From DAOTTI01 sp034437795 (GTDB lineage: Bacteria > Chloroflexota > UBA11872 > UBA12225), in assembly GCA_034437795.1 (NCBI GenBank), contig DAOTTI010000252.1, positions 1 to 5,978 on the forward strand: a stretch of DNA of 5,978 nucleotides. The letters are read 5' to 3'. Under the pieces are notes generated by a model. The model saw only the letters and a list, made by a program, of their open reading frames with translations. It was not told where the DNA came from and searched no databases. Below are positions 1 to 5,101 of this stretch, piece by piece. The first letter of the stretch is position 1; every line of letters starts with the position of its first letter. Both the position numbers and the translations under genes were made by a program.

Positions 1-273
1 GACGGCGATGCGGCGCTCCTCGTAGAACTCGTACAGCAGGTGCTGCCCCGTGCGGTCGTAGAGCTGGGTGACCTGCGCCAGCGGGCGGTTAGCTAGATCG
101 CTCGGGTTGGGCAGGTCGCGTGTAACGTAGGCGTAGGCTGTCCCGACGCCGCCCACCACCAGGGTGCTCAGGCCGACGAACCCGAAGCTGGCCGCCACGG
201 CCAGTGCCATCATCAGCCGTGCGCTGAGCGGTGGCGTCCGCGTCAGCCGGCGATGGACGAGCGCCCGTGACAC
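1..273 (-). CDS. Class A penicillin-binding protein (transglycosylase/transpeptidase), N-terminal fragment
   Basis: The first 91 codons of a gene that continues past the left edge. Residues 1-20 are a basic cytoplasmic tail, residues 21-50 are one hydrophobic signal-anchor helix (MMALAVAASF onward), and then comes the extracytoplasmic entry to a family-51 glycosyltransferase domain. That entry contains DLPNPSDLA and TQLYDRTGQHLLYEFYEERR, the signature 'LP.P..L......T.IYD..G..L' segment that precedes the transglycosylase in class A PBPs. By family knowledge these enzymes polymerise and cross-link peptidoglycan at the outer face of the membrane. Both catalytic domains lie outside the window, so activity cannot be checked. 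I chose GTG at 273 because AGGAAG sits six bases upstream (285-280), an in-frame stop lies at 294-292, and this start keeps the basic tail. ATG codons at 213 and 210 would start inside the helix. The upstream same-strand gene begins at 1017 and ends at 499. Confidence 0.82.
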   Translation of the reverse strand, partial: MSRALVHRRLTRTPPLSARLMMALAVAASFGFVGLSTLVVGGVGTAYAYVTRDLPNPSDLANRPLAQVTQLYDRTGQHLLYEFYEERRIAV

Positions 274-300
274 CGTCCGCTTCCTACCCGTTCACTCCGC

Positions 301-326
301 TCGGAGCAGGCGCCCGCCTGCTCCGA
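301..326. repeat. Perfect 12-bp inverted repeat (2-base spacer) upstream of the PBP gene
   Basis: TCGGAGCAGGCG at 301-312 is exactly complementary to CGCCTGCTCCGA at 315-326, with CC between. It lies 28 bases upstream of the PBP start codon and 15 bases upstream of its Shine-Dalgarno sequence. On the transcript it would form a very stable hairpin. On DNA it has the form of a dyad operator. There is no T-run on either side, so it is not a standard intrinsic terminator. A CTCCG at 295-299 can also pair with CGGAG at 302-306, an alternative fold that would disrupt the main hairpin. Confidence 0.7.
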
Positions 327-467
327 TGCGCGGGGACGCCGGTGGTCATACCCCATACGCCTGTACGCCCCCTCACCTCTACGACGTGCGGCGCGCCGTC
401 GTGGCTTCACGCCGGAGCCTTTGTGGAGCGCGCCTGCATTCACGCCAGCCACGATCGCCCTGATCCC

Positions 468-486
468 AGGCAGGAAGGACCTGCCT
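468..486 (-). terminator. Short GC-rich stem-loop just after the 172-residue membrane protein gene
   Basis: AGGCAGG (468-474) pairs perfectly with CCTGCCT (480-486) around a five-base loop. It starts 13 bases past the stop codon of the minus-strand gene at 499-1017. Position and stem fit a transcription end or an mRNA 3'-stabilising hairpin. The bases after it on the minus strand are GGGATCAGGG, with no U-tract, so a canonical intrinsic terminator is not supported. Confidence 0.35.
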
Positions 487-498
487 TCTCCCGCGCAT

Positions 499-1017
499 CT
501 ACCGCGTCCTGAGCCCCGGCGGGAGCGTCGGCGGGATCAGGCGCACGTCGCCACGGGAGAGCACCTTCACTTCCGTACTGCTCATCATCCCCTGCCCGAT
601 GGGGCGAATGATGATGGCGCCGGTCGCCCCCGTTCGGTTAGTGAAGTAGAGCCAGTGCTGCAGGTAGTCGTCCTCCCCTTCCAGGTCTGCATTGAAGACC
701 TCATAGCCGCCGCGGACCAGGGAATCGCGCTGCCACGTCAGCACCAGGGGTACGGGCTCGTCCACGCTATAGCTGAACCCGCCCTGGCGGGGCTGAGGCA
801 TCCGACGGGCAAAGGGGTGGATGGGGAAGTCGTCCGGCAGGCCCGCCTGCTCCAGCAGGCGCGACCGTTCCGCGTCGGGGAGGGGCTGGCCGCTGCGCGG
901 GAGCAGGGCTACCGCCAGGACGCCGACCAGCGCCAGGGCCAGCAGGCCCAGCCCCAGCCAGAGGCGGCTCCCGCGCCTCGCTTCCGCACTGCTCTCGGGC
1001 TGGTCCACGCTGCTCAT
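499..1017 (-). CDS. Hypothetical single-pass membrane-anchored protein with extracytoplasmic domain
   Basis: A 172-residue protein I cannot assign to a named family. Residues 1-18 are polar and end in a basic RRGSR patch. Residues 19-39 are a Leu/Ala/Val-rich membrane helix, and the remaining 133 residues should face outside (positive-inside rule). The outer part begins with an LPDDFPIHP stretch (60-68). It then has a beta-rich domain with a LTWQRDSL..GGYEV segment (93-107), FTNRTGATGAIIIRP (125-139) and a final TEVKVL strand (148-153). It resembles small extracytoplasmic domains often left as hypotheticals in Chloroflexota; this is an impression and was not searched. The ATG at 1017 has AGGACGA directly upstream. 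It lies between the adaptor gene (171-base gap) and the PBP gene (225-base gap) on the same strand, so an envelope role is plausible but unproven. Confidence 0.75.
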   Translation of the reverse strand: MSSVDQPESSAEARRGSRLWLGLGLLALALVGVLAVALLPRSGQPLPDAERSRLLEQAGLPDDFPIHPFARRMPQPRQGGFSYSVDEPVPLVLTWQRDSLVRGGYEVFNADLEGEDDYLQHWLYFTNRTGATGAIIIRPIGQGMMSSTEVKVLSRGDVRLIPPTLPPGLRTR

Positions 1018-1188
1018 TCGTCCTGCTGGGCGCTGCGGTCACCGTCTCGGCTCTTCGCTGCGGGGGATGGAGCGTCCGGGTCGGGCGCCTCTACCTGCTC
1101 GTTCTATCGGTCCTGGTCGAGACGCGGACGTTAGGACGGTACGACGTTGGGGCCATTTCTCCGGCCAGGCTCGGCCCGTACGCCCGCG

Positions 1189-3234
1189 CTACGACTGCCC
1201 GGCCAGGATGACCATCCCCTCGGTCAGCCCGGAGACGATCTCGGTTTCCTGATCGGTGACGATGCCCACCTCCACGTTCCGCGAGCGCTTGATCTCCCCG
1301 TCCATGTACTCCACGAAGCGGCGCCGGCCGACGGTGCGCACGGCGCCGTTCGGCACGATGAGCACGTTGTCCTTCACCTGCAGCGTGATCTGCACGCGGG
1401 CCAGCATGCCCATCTCCGCCCCCGGCCCGGGCCAGTCGACCGAGATGCGCGTGGCGCGGTCCGGCGCCTGGCCGACCTGCCCCACCACCTGCTCCGGCAG
1501 GGCCGCGATCCGCCCCGACAGCACCTGGTTCGGGTAGGCGTCCATCGTGATCTCGACTGGCATGCCGGGGGCGATGCGCTGCAGGTCGCCCTCGGAGATG
1601 TCCGCCTTGATCTCCAGCCCCTTCAGGCTAGACAGGTTCAGGATGGGGAAGAAGGCCTGCACCGTATCGCCTGGGCGGGCCGCCAGGCGGGTGATCCGCC
1701 CGTCGAAGGGGGCAATGATCTTCACGTCGCCGGTCTGGGCCTCAAAGTTCTGCACGTCCAGGCGCGCCTGGTCCACGGCGCGGCGCAGGGTCTCCAGGTC
1801 GAAGGCGGCCACGGCCCGCGACTGGGCGATCGTCTCCTGCTTGGCCTTGAGCTTCGCCTGGGCCGACTCGATCGCGTTGCGGGCCAGCGAGACGCGGTTG
1901 CGGGCATCCTGCAGGTCAAACTCGCTTGCGCCGCGCAGCACCAGGTCTCGCCTGGCCTCGGCCGCCGCCAGGCTGGCCTCGGCCGTGATCACGGCCTGCC
2001 TGGCGTTCTCCACCCCCAGCTCGAGCGCCTGGATCTGCGCCTGCAGCGACGCCAGCTCGGCTTCCGTGGGCCCTGCCAGCAGCTGGTCCAGCTTGGCCTG
2101 GGCTGCACTCACCGCCGCCTTCGCCGCTTCCACGTCGTAGCTCTGGGGGTTCCTGACCTTGGCCAGGGCCAGCTCCGCCAGGGTGACAGCCTGCTCCTGC
2201 TGCTTGATCTCCGCATCGGTGGCAGTGCTCGCCGCCAGCATCTTGTCGTAGGTGTTCTGGGCCTGCTGCAGCTGGTTCTGGGCCGCCTGGACCGCCGCGT
2301 CGCGGGCCGCCTGCCCCCTGATCCGGCCAGCATCGATGTCGGCCAGCACCTGGGCCAGGTTGGCCTGCGCCTTCTGCACGTCCAGGCGGGCGTTCTCCAG
2401 GTCTTCCGGCCTGACCTTCGGCTGGTCGCGCAACTTCTGGAGCTTGGTGCGCTCCTGATCGAGCGCAATCTCGGCTGCCTTGACGTCCTCCGGCCGGGGC
2501 CCGGCCTGGGCCTGGGCCAGCTTGACCTTGGCCGCCTCAAGCTCTGCCCGCACCTGGGCGACGACCAGCGGGTCCGGCCCCTGCTCCCTGGCGGCCAGAT
2601 CGGCCCGCTTGACCTCCAGCTGCGCCTGCTTATCCTGTAGATCGAAGCGCGCCCGATCCAGGGCGGCGCGAGCGCTGGCGACCTCGGCCTCCACCTTCTT
2701 CACGTCCTGCTCCTGGGGGCCGGCCTGCAGCCGGTCCAGCACCACCTGGGCCTGCGCCAGCCCGATCTCGGCGGCGCGAATGCCGAACTGGTCGAGCACG
2801 GAATCATCGATGACCTGCCTGGCCTGGGCGGCGGCCAGCCGGATCTGCGCCTGCTCCAGGAGGTTGCGGGACCTGGCTAGGTCCCAGGGGAGAGTCCGCT
2901 GGTCCAGCTCTGCCAGGACCTGGCCCGCCTGCACCAGGTCCCCCACTTGGACGTAGACCTCACGAATGCGTCCGCTGTTGCGGAACGAGAGGTCCGCCTC
3001 CTGGGACGAGACGACGCGCCCCAGCACCTTGATCGCATCCACGATCGTCCCCCGCCTCACGGTGACGGTGGCCCGCTGGGGCGTGGGCGTTGCCTTCGGC
3101 GCCGCCGTGGGGGTGGGGGCAGGGGCGGTGGCCAGCACGTTGCAGCCGCTTCCGCCGACGGCCAGGAGCCCGGCTAGGGCCAGCCCAATGACCAGCGGCG
3201 TGCGGGGGAGCGTGCGCCGCACCTTGGCGTCCAT
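1189..3234 (-). CDS. HlyD/membrane-fusion-type efflux adaptor subunit with extra-long coiled coil
   Basis: A 681-residue periplasmic-adaptor-like protein. Family members bridge an inner-membrane ABC or RND transporter to outer parts of an export route. A basic N-terminus and hydrophobic segment (14-30) end in GGSGC, with Cys31 a possible lipidation site; the lipobox is weak because -3 is Gly. A Pro/Thr/Ala linker follows (36-53). The first half of the lipoyl/barrel-sandwich domain is at 75-111 (SGRIREVYVQVGDLVQAGQVL). The coiled coil spans about 112-500. The second lipoyl half is at 502-530 (IIAPFDGRITRLAARPGDTV), then a beta-barrel (LEIKADISEGDLQRIAPGMPV) and the C-terminal membrane-proximal domain (VPNGAVRTVG...FVEYMDG). 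The hairpin is far longer than in MacA-type adaptors. I use ATG at 3234, set by an AGGTGAG Shine-Dalgarno; GTG at 3246 would add four residues. No transporter gene lies beside it. Confidence 0.9.
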   Translation of the reverse strand: MDAKVRRTLPRTPLVIGLALAGLLAVGGSGCNVLATAPAPTPTAAPKATPTPQRATVTVRRGTIVDAIKVLGRVVSSQEADLSFRNSGRIREVYVQVGDLVQAGQVLAELDQRTLPWDLARSRNLLEQAQIRLAAAQARQVIDDSVLDQFGIRAAEIGLAQAQVVLDRLQAGPQEQDVKKVEAEVASARAALDRARFDLQDKQAQLEVKRADLAAREQGPDPLVVAQVRAELEAAKVKLAQAQAGPRPEDVKAAEIALDQERTKLQKLRDQPKVRPEDLENARLDVQKAQANLAQVLADIDAGRIRGQAARDAAVQAAQNQLQQAQNTYDKMLAASTATDAEIKQQEQAVTLAELALAKVRNPQSYDVEAAKAAVSAAQAKLDQLLAGPTEAELASLQAQIQALELGVENARQAVITAEASLAAAEARRDLVLRGASEFDLQDARNRVSLARNAIESAQAKLKAKQETIAQSRAVAAFDLETLRRAVDQARLDVQNFEAQTGDVKIIAPFDGRITRLAARPGDTVQAFFPILNLSSLKGLEIKADISEGDLQRIAPGMPVEITMDAYPNQVLSGRIAALPEQVVGQVGQAPDRATRISVDWPGPGAEMGMLARVQITLQVKDNVLIVPNGAVRTVGRRRFVEYMDGEIKRSRNVEVGIVTDQETEIVSGLTEGMVILAGQS

Positions 3235-3242
3235 TCTGGCTC

Positions 3243-3249
3243 TCACCTG
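3243..3249 (-). promoter_or_regulatory. Ribosome binding site deciding the adaptor start
   Basis: On the minus strand AGGTGAG occupies 3249-3243, seven bases before ATG at 3234. The alternative GTG start (3246-3244) lies inside this motif and has only weak purine content upstream, so the ATG is the better start. Confidence 0.6.
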
Positions 3250-3274
3250 CTGCTCACTCTTGGCTGCTCACTCT
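3250..3274. repeat. 11-bp direct repeat, 14-bp period
   Basis: CTGCTCACTCT occurs at 3250-3260 and again at 3264-3274, separated by TGG. It sits directly upstream of the adaptor's ribosome binding site, inside its probable 5' leader. It may be a binding site pair or simply slippage; nothing distinguishes these. Confidence 0.55.
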
Positions 3275-3345
3275 GGCGCCTGCCGGCGCGTGTCGCGCTT
3301 CACGCAGAGGTTCACGCGCACGTCAGAGTGCTCAGGACGGGCTTA

Positions 3346-3365
3346 AGTATAGCGCGGGGTATACT
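3346..3365. promoter_or_regulatory. Symmetric TATACT pair, possible divergent promoter or operator
   Basis: AGTATA at 3346-3351 and TATACT at 3360-3365 form a 6-base dyad around GCGCGGGG. Read outward, each arm is a good -10 hexamer, one facing the minus-strand adaptor and one facing the plus-strand VOC gene. This is the only AT-rich spot in the region. No convincing -35 hexamer appears 16-18 bases upstream on either strand, so the promoter reading rests on the -10s and position. An operator dyad is the alternative. Confidence 0.4.
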
Positions 3366-3530
3366 CCCCCCGCCCCATGCCGGCTTTTCACTGCTTCCCG
3401 CTCAGGGCTACGCCGAGCACCAGGCAGGACCAGCAGGAGCCGGGCGAGCGCGCACCAAGCCCTGAGCAGTGACGACTGAGCGTGAGAATGAGGATGCTGA
3501 GGGCGCGGAAAGCAGTACCGAACAGGAGAG

Positions 3531-3535
3531 AGGAG
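3531..3535 (+). promoter_or_regulatory. Ribosome binding site deciding the VOC gene start
   Basis: AGGAG, within the longer purine run GGAGAGAGGAG at 3525-3535, lies five bases before ATG at 3541. An in-frame GTG at 3469 would add 24 polar residues of no family character and lacks such a site, so the ATG is preferred. Confidence 0.75.
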
Positions 3536-3540
3536 TTGCC

Positions 3541-3969
3541 ATGCTCACCGGCCTGCACCACGTTGGCTACGTCGTCCCCGACCTGGACAAGGCCATCGCC
3601 TTCTACGCCGAGACCCTGGGCCTGCGGCTGGACCGGCGCGTCTTCGCCAACGCCGGGCGCGGCGTCGATTTTGAGGTGGCCATCTTCCGTCTGGGGAACG
3701 GCTCGACGGCGATCGAGCTGATCCGGCCCACGACGGAGACGGGCCCCTTCGCCGATTATCTACGCGCCAATCCGAGAGGCGGCCTGCAGCACGTCGCCTA
3801 CACCACCGCCGAGCCGCTGGTCGAGGCCGCGCGAAAGGTCCAGCAGTGCGGCCTGGCGCTGGCGGCGCTGACGGCGCACGGGCCGATCGACGTGCCCACC
3901 GGCTGGCGCGTCCTGAATATCGATCCAGCCAGCACCCAGGGGCTGCTGACCCAGCTGGCTGAGTGGTAG
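3541..3969 (+). CDS. VOC/glyoxalase-fold protein, methylmalonyl-CoA-epimerase-like
   Basis: A 142-residue protein, about the size of bacterial methylmalonyl-CoA epimerases. Two beta-alpha-beta-beta-beta modules are visible: residues 3-62 open with LHHVGYVVPDLDKAIAFY and close with AIELIRP, and residues 80-142 open with GGLQHVAYTT and close with NIDPASTQGLLTQL. Aligned by eye to the human enzyme, the metal-ligand positions are His7, Glu59, His84 and Gln138; the last is Glu in the epimerases I recall. The epimerase interconverts R- and S-methylmalonyl-CoA in cytosolic propionate metabolism. Because of the Gln and the absence of mutase genes nearby, a different VOC lyase, isomerase or dioxygenase-like activity is possible. 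The fold is secure; the substrate is not. Upstream is a long leader with an inverted repeat. The next gene downstream is convergent, 485 bases away. Confidence 0.85.
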   Translation: MLTGLHHVGYVVPDLDKAIAFYAETLGLRLDRRVFANAGRGVDFEVAIFRLGNGSTAIELIRPTTETGPFADYLRANPRGGLQHVAYTTAEPLVEAARKVQQCGLALAALTAHGPIDVPTGWRVLNIDPASTQGLLTQLAEW

Positions 3970-4021
3970 CGGGCAGCGGGCCGGCCGCCGGATCCCCAGA
4001 CGCCCGGCCATGCCCCCGCGA

Positions 4022-4060
4022 GGCCGTTGTCCGCATGCCAGCCGGCGTGCGTAAACGGCC
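4022..4060 (+). terminator. Strong stem-loop downstream of the VOC gene
   Basis: GGCCGTT (4022-4028) pairs with AACGGCC (4054-4060). After a small internal loop (GTC opposite TA), CGCATGCC (4032-4039) pairs with GGCGTGCG (4044-4051) with one G-T wobble, closed by an AGCC tetraloop. It starts 52 bases past the stop codon. No U-tract follows, so it is a candidate 3'-end or mRNA-stabilising structure rather than a textbook terminator. Confidence 0.4.
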
Positions 4061-4084
4061 CGGATGGCGCTAGGACATGGCCGT

Positions 4085-4170
4085 CGTCCCCCTCGCCGTG
4101 TGGGAACGGGAGCGGCGGGGCCAAGCCGCACGGCGGTGGCCCTCGTTCCCCCTCTCCGTGTCGGAGCGGG
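4085..4170. repeat. Pair of direct repeats, each able to form a small hairpin
   Basis: The unit CGTYCCCCCTCKCCGTGT followed by SGGARCGGG occurs at 4085-4110 and 4144-4170, a period of about 59 bases. In the second copy CTCCG (4154-4158) pairs with CGGAG (4162-4166), extended after one mismatch by CCCCC and GGGGG (4148-4152 and 4168-4172). The first copy has a partly decayed stem. A related sequence, CCCTCTCCCCTTGGGAGA, is at 5747-5764, so this is probably a dispersed genomic repeat family. Confidence 0.55.
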
Positions 4171-4217
4171 GGCTAGGGGGTGGGCTCCGCAGGGTGGGTG
4201 GCGTGGGGCAGGGGTGC

Positions 4218-4289
4218 GGCGCGGCCCTGACCGAAGGGGGTGAGGTCACGCCTCCGTCCCGGCGCGGCCCCGACCGAAGGGGTGAGGTC
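4218..4289. repeat. Two near-identical 29-30-bp direct repeats
   Basis: Copies at 4218-4247 and 4261-4289 share GGCGCGGCCC, then YGACCGAAGG, then GGTGAGGTC. They differ by one C/T substitution and one G in a G-run. The period is 43 bases and the intervening 13 bases are not conserved. Two copies with a short spacer are too few for a CRISPR array. Confidence 0.65.
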
Positions 4290-4408
4290 TCTCCCCACCC
4301 CGGTCCGCCACTGCGGCCGATCCGGAGGTGCTGCACGCACCCCACACCAGCCAGATGACCAGTTGCAGCCGGGCTGGCCTTCGCTAACCACGCCGGGTCC
4401 GCAGATGA

Positions 4409-4432
4409 GGCTGGACCGAAGGCTGGACGGAA
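4409..4432. repeat. 12-bp tandem duplication
   Basis: GGCTGGACCGAA (4409-4420) is followed directly by GGCTGGACGGAA (4421-4432), one base different. It lies 22 bases from the stop codon of the convergent minus-strand gene. It is most simply replication slippage. Confidence 0.55.
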
Positions 4433-4454
4433 GGGCGGGGCGGAACGGCCGGAG

Positions 4455-5000
4455 CTATTCGTCGTAGACGTTCCAGCCGCTAACCACCGGCTTTGGCGCA
4501 CCGCTGAACGTCCCGCGCCGGGCTCCGCGCGCGACCTCGTCCGGCGGGAGCACGTCAGCCATCGACGTGCGGCGGGGCGGGCGGGGCGCATCCAGCTGCT
4601 CGCGATCCACGCCGTTGCCGGCGGCCGCCTGCTCCGCCTCCAGGGCCGCCAGCTTGTGCCACTGGCGCGTTCGGGCGTAAAAGGCATAGCGCCGGTTACG
4701 GATGATCTCCTCGGCGTAGCGGCGCCAGTCCTTGTAAAAGATATCGTGGGGGGCCGACCGGTAGGCGCTCCAGTCGAATGGCCCGCTATAGGGCTCGATC
4801 AGTTTGTCGGCAAGGCTGAGCAGCAGCCGCGCGCCGACGATGCTCAGGACAAAGGCCGCCAGCGCCGCCCAGAAGGCGCCCTCACGGCCGAAGGTATCGC
4901 GCCAGAAGATGGAGCTGTAGAAGAAGCAGACGGCCGCCGCCACGATCGCCCAGGCGAAGGCGGCCAGCGTGAGCAAGAGCGAGGCGAAGGTTCGCCACAT
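4455..5000 (-). CDS. Hypothetical membrane protein with two N-terminal TM helices
   Basis: A 181-residue protein of unrecognised family. Residues 5-28 and 42-63 are hydrophobic helices, joined by a short loop with WRDTFGREG. The rest is polar and probably cytoplasmic. It has an aromatic and charged stretch PYSGPFDWSAYRSAPHD (70-86), then a basic helix with YKDWRRYAEEIIRNRRYAFY (89-108), a Gln/Ala/Glu helix, and a Pro/Arg-rich disordered tail ending in SGWNVYDE. By the positive-inside rule both termini should be inside. ATG at 5000 gives the full first helix. No clear Shine-Dalgarno precedes it, and a large palindrome begins 11 bases upstream. The gene is divergent from the GNAT gene and stands alone on its strand. 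High codon-position GC and the coherent membrane architecture support a real gene. Confidence 0.7.
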   Translation of the reverse strand: MWRTFASLLLTLAAFAWAIVAAAVCFFYSSIFWRDTFGREGAFWAALAAFVLSIVGARLLLSLADKLIEPYSGPFDWSAYRSAPHDIFYKDWRRYAEEIIRNRRYAFYARTRQWHKLAALEAEQAAAGNGVDREQLDAPRPPRRTSMADVLPPDEVARGARRGTFSGAPKPVVSGWNVYDE

Positions 5001-5010
5001 GCGCGGCCCC

Positions 5011-5082
5011 GTGTCAGGAGCGACGCCCTCCCCGTGAGCCCGCTGGCGCCAGGGTCACGGCCAAACGTCGCGCTCCTGACAC
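5011..5082. repeat. 72-base imperfect palindrome between divergent genes
   Basis: The outer arms GTGTCAGGAGCG (5011-5022) and CGCTCCTGACAC (5071-5082) are perfect 12-base complements. Inside, CCGTGA plus CCC (5032-5041, one extra G) pairs with GGG plus TCACGG (5052-5060). The centre is the 10-base palindrome CTGGCGCCAG (5043-5052). The symmetry therefore runs at three scales about almost one centre. It could be a cruciform or long leader hairpin for the minus-strand gene, or a multi-site operator for both genes. Confidence 0.65.
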
Positions 5083-5086
5083 TCAC

Positions 5087-5092
5087 AGTATG
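5087..5092 (-). promoter_or_regulatory. Possible -10 box for the two-TM protein gene
   Basis: On the minus strand CATACT (5092-5087) differs from TATACT by one base. A start about seven bases further on would place the 5' end of the mRNA at the first base of the 72-base palindrome. The -35 candidate TTCCGC (5115-5110) is poor, so this is tentative. Confidence 0.25.
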
Positions 5093-5101
5093 GCACTCCC
5101 C

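Larger units (their letters stand above)
3235..3540. other. Divergent intergenic region, no gene
   Basis: This 306-base stretch separates the minus-strand adaptor from the plus-strand VOC gene. No open frame here looks like a protein. It holds an 11-base direct repeat (3250-3274), a symmetric TATACT pair (3346-3365), and a C-rich run at 3366-3375. It also holds a 10-base inverted repeat, GCTCAGGGCT at 3400-3409 and AGCCCTGAGC at 3458-3467, with a 48-base spacer. The last element would lie in the 5' leader of the VOC gene if transcription starts near the TATACT motif. I looked for tRNA and cobalamin-riboswitch boxes and found none that match. Confidence 0.6.
3970..4454. other. Non-coding convergent region rich in repeats
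   Basis: These 485 bases lie between the 3' ends of the VOC gene and the two-TM protein gene. Open frames here translate to Arg/Gly/Pro-rich sequence that follows the repeats, and I do not regard them as genes. The region holds a strong hairpin (4022-4060), two repeat pairs (4085-4170 and 4218-4289) and a 12-base tandem duplication (4409-4432). G-runs dominate the plus strand from about 4104 to 4290. Confidence 0.6.

Noticed and set aside
421..1134. A 237-codon plus-strand open frame over the 172-residue membrane protein gene
   Set aside because: The minus-strand frame has a clean membrane helix and a ribosome binding site. The plus-strand product has no membrane or domain pattern and starts in non-coding sequence.
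1018..1188. Small gene or terminator between the adaptor and the 172-residue protein genes
   Set aside because: Only weak 4-5-base stems and short repeats such as GACGTT are present, with no supported open frame, U-tract or promoter hexamers.
1147..2640. A 497-codon open frame on the plus strand opposite the adaptor
   Set aside because: It is antisense to a gene with clear domains. Its Leu/His/Arg/Gln-rich product is what a repetitive Ala/Gln/Leu coiled coil gives on the other strand, and no domain is recognisable.
3400..3467. Cobalamin riboswitch or tRNA in the VOC leader
   Set aside because: CAGCAGGAGCCGGGC only loosely resembles the B12-box and the other conserved boxes are missing. No T-loop GTTCGA-type sequence or cloverleaf is present.
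3469..3540. N-terminal extension of the VOC protein from GTG at 3469
   Set aside because: The added residues are polar and unlike the family, and a strong Shine-Dalgarno precedes ATG at 3541.
4218..4289. CRISPR array
   Set aside because: Only two imperfect copies with a 13-base spacer are present, and no cas genes are in the window.
4077..4358. Open frames in the repeat-rich stretch after the VOC gene
   Set aside because: Their Arg/Gly/Pro-rich products follow the direct repeats, and no ribosome binding site or domain pattern supports them.
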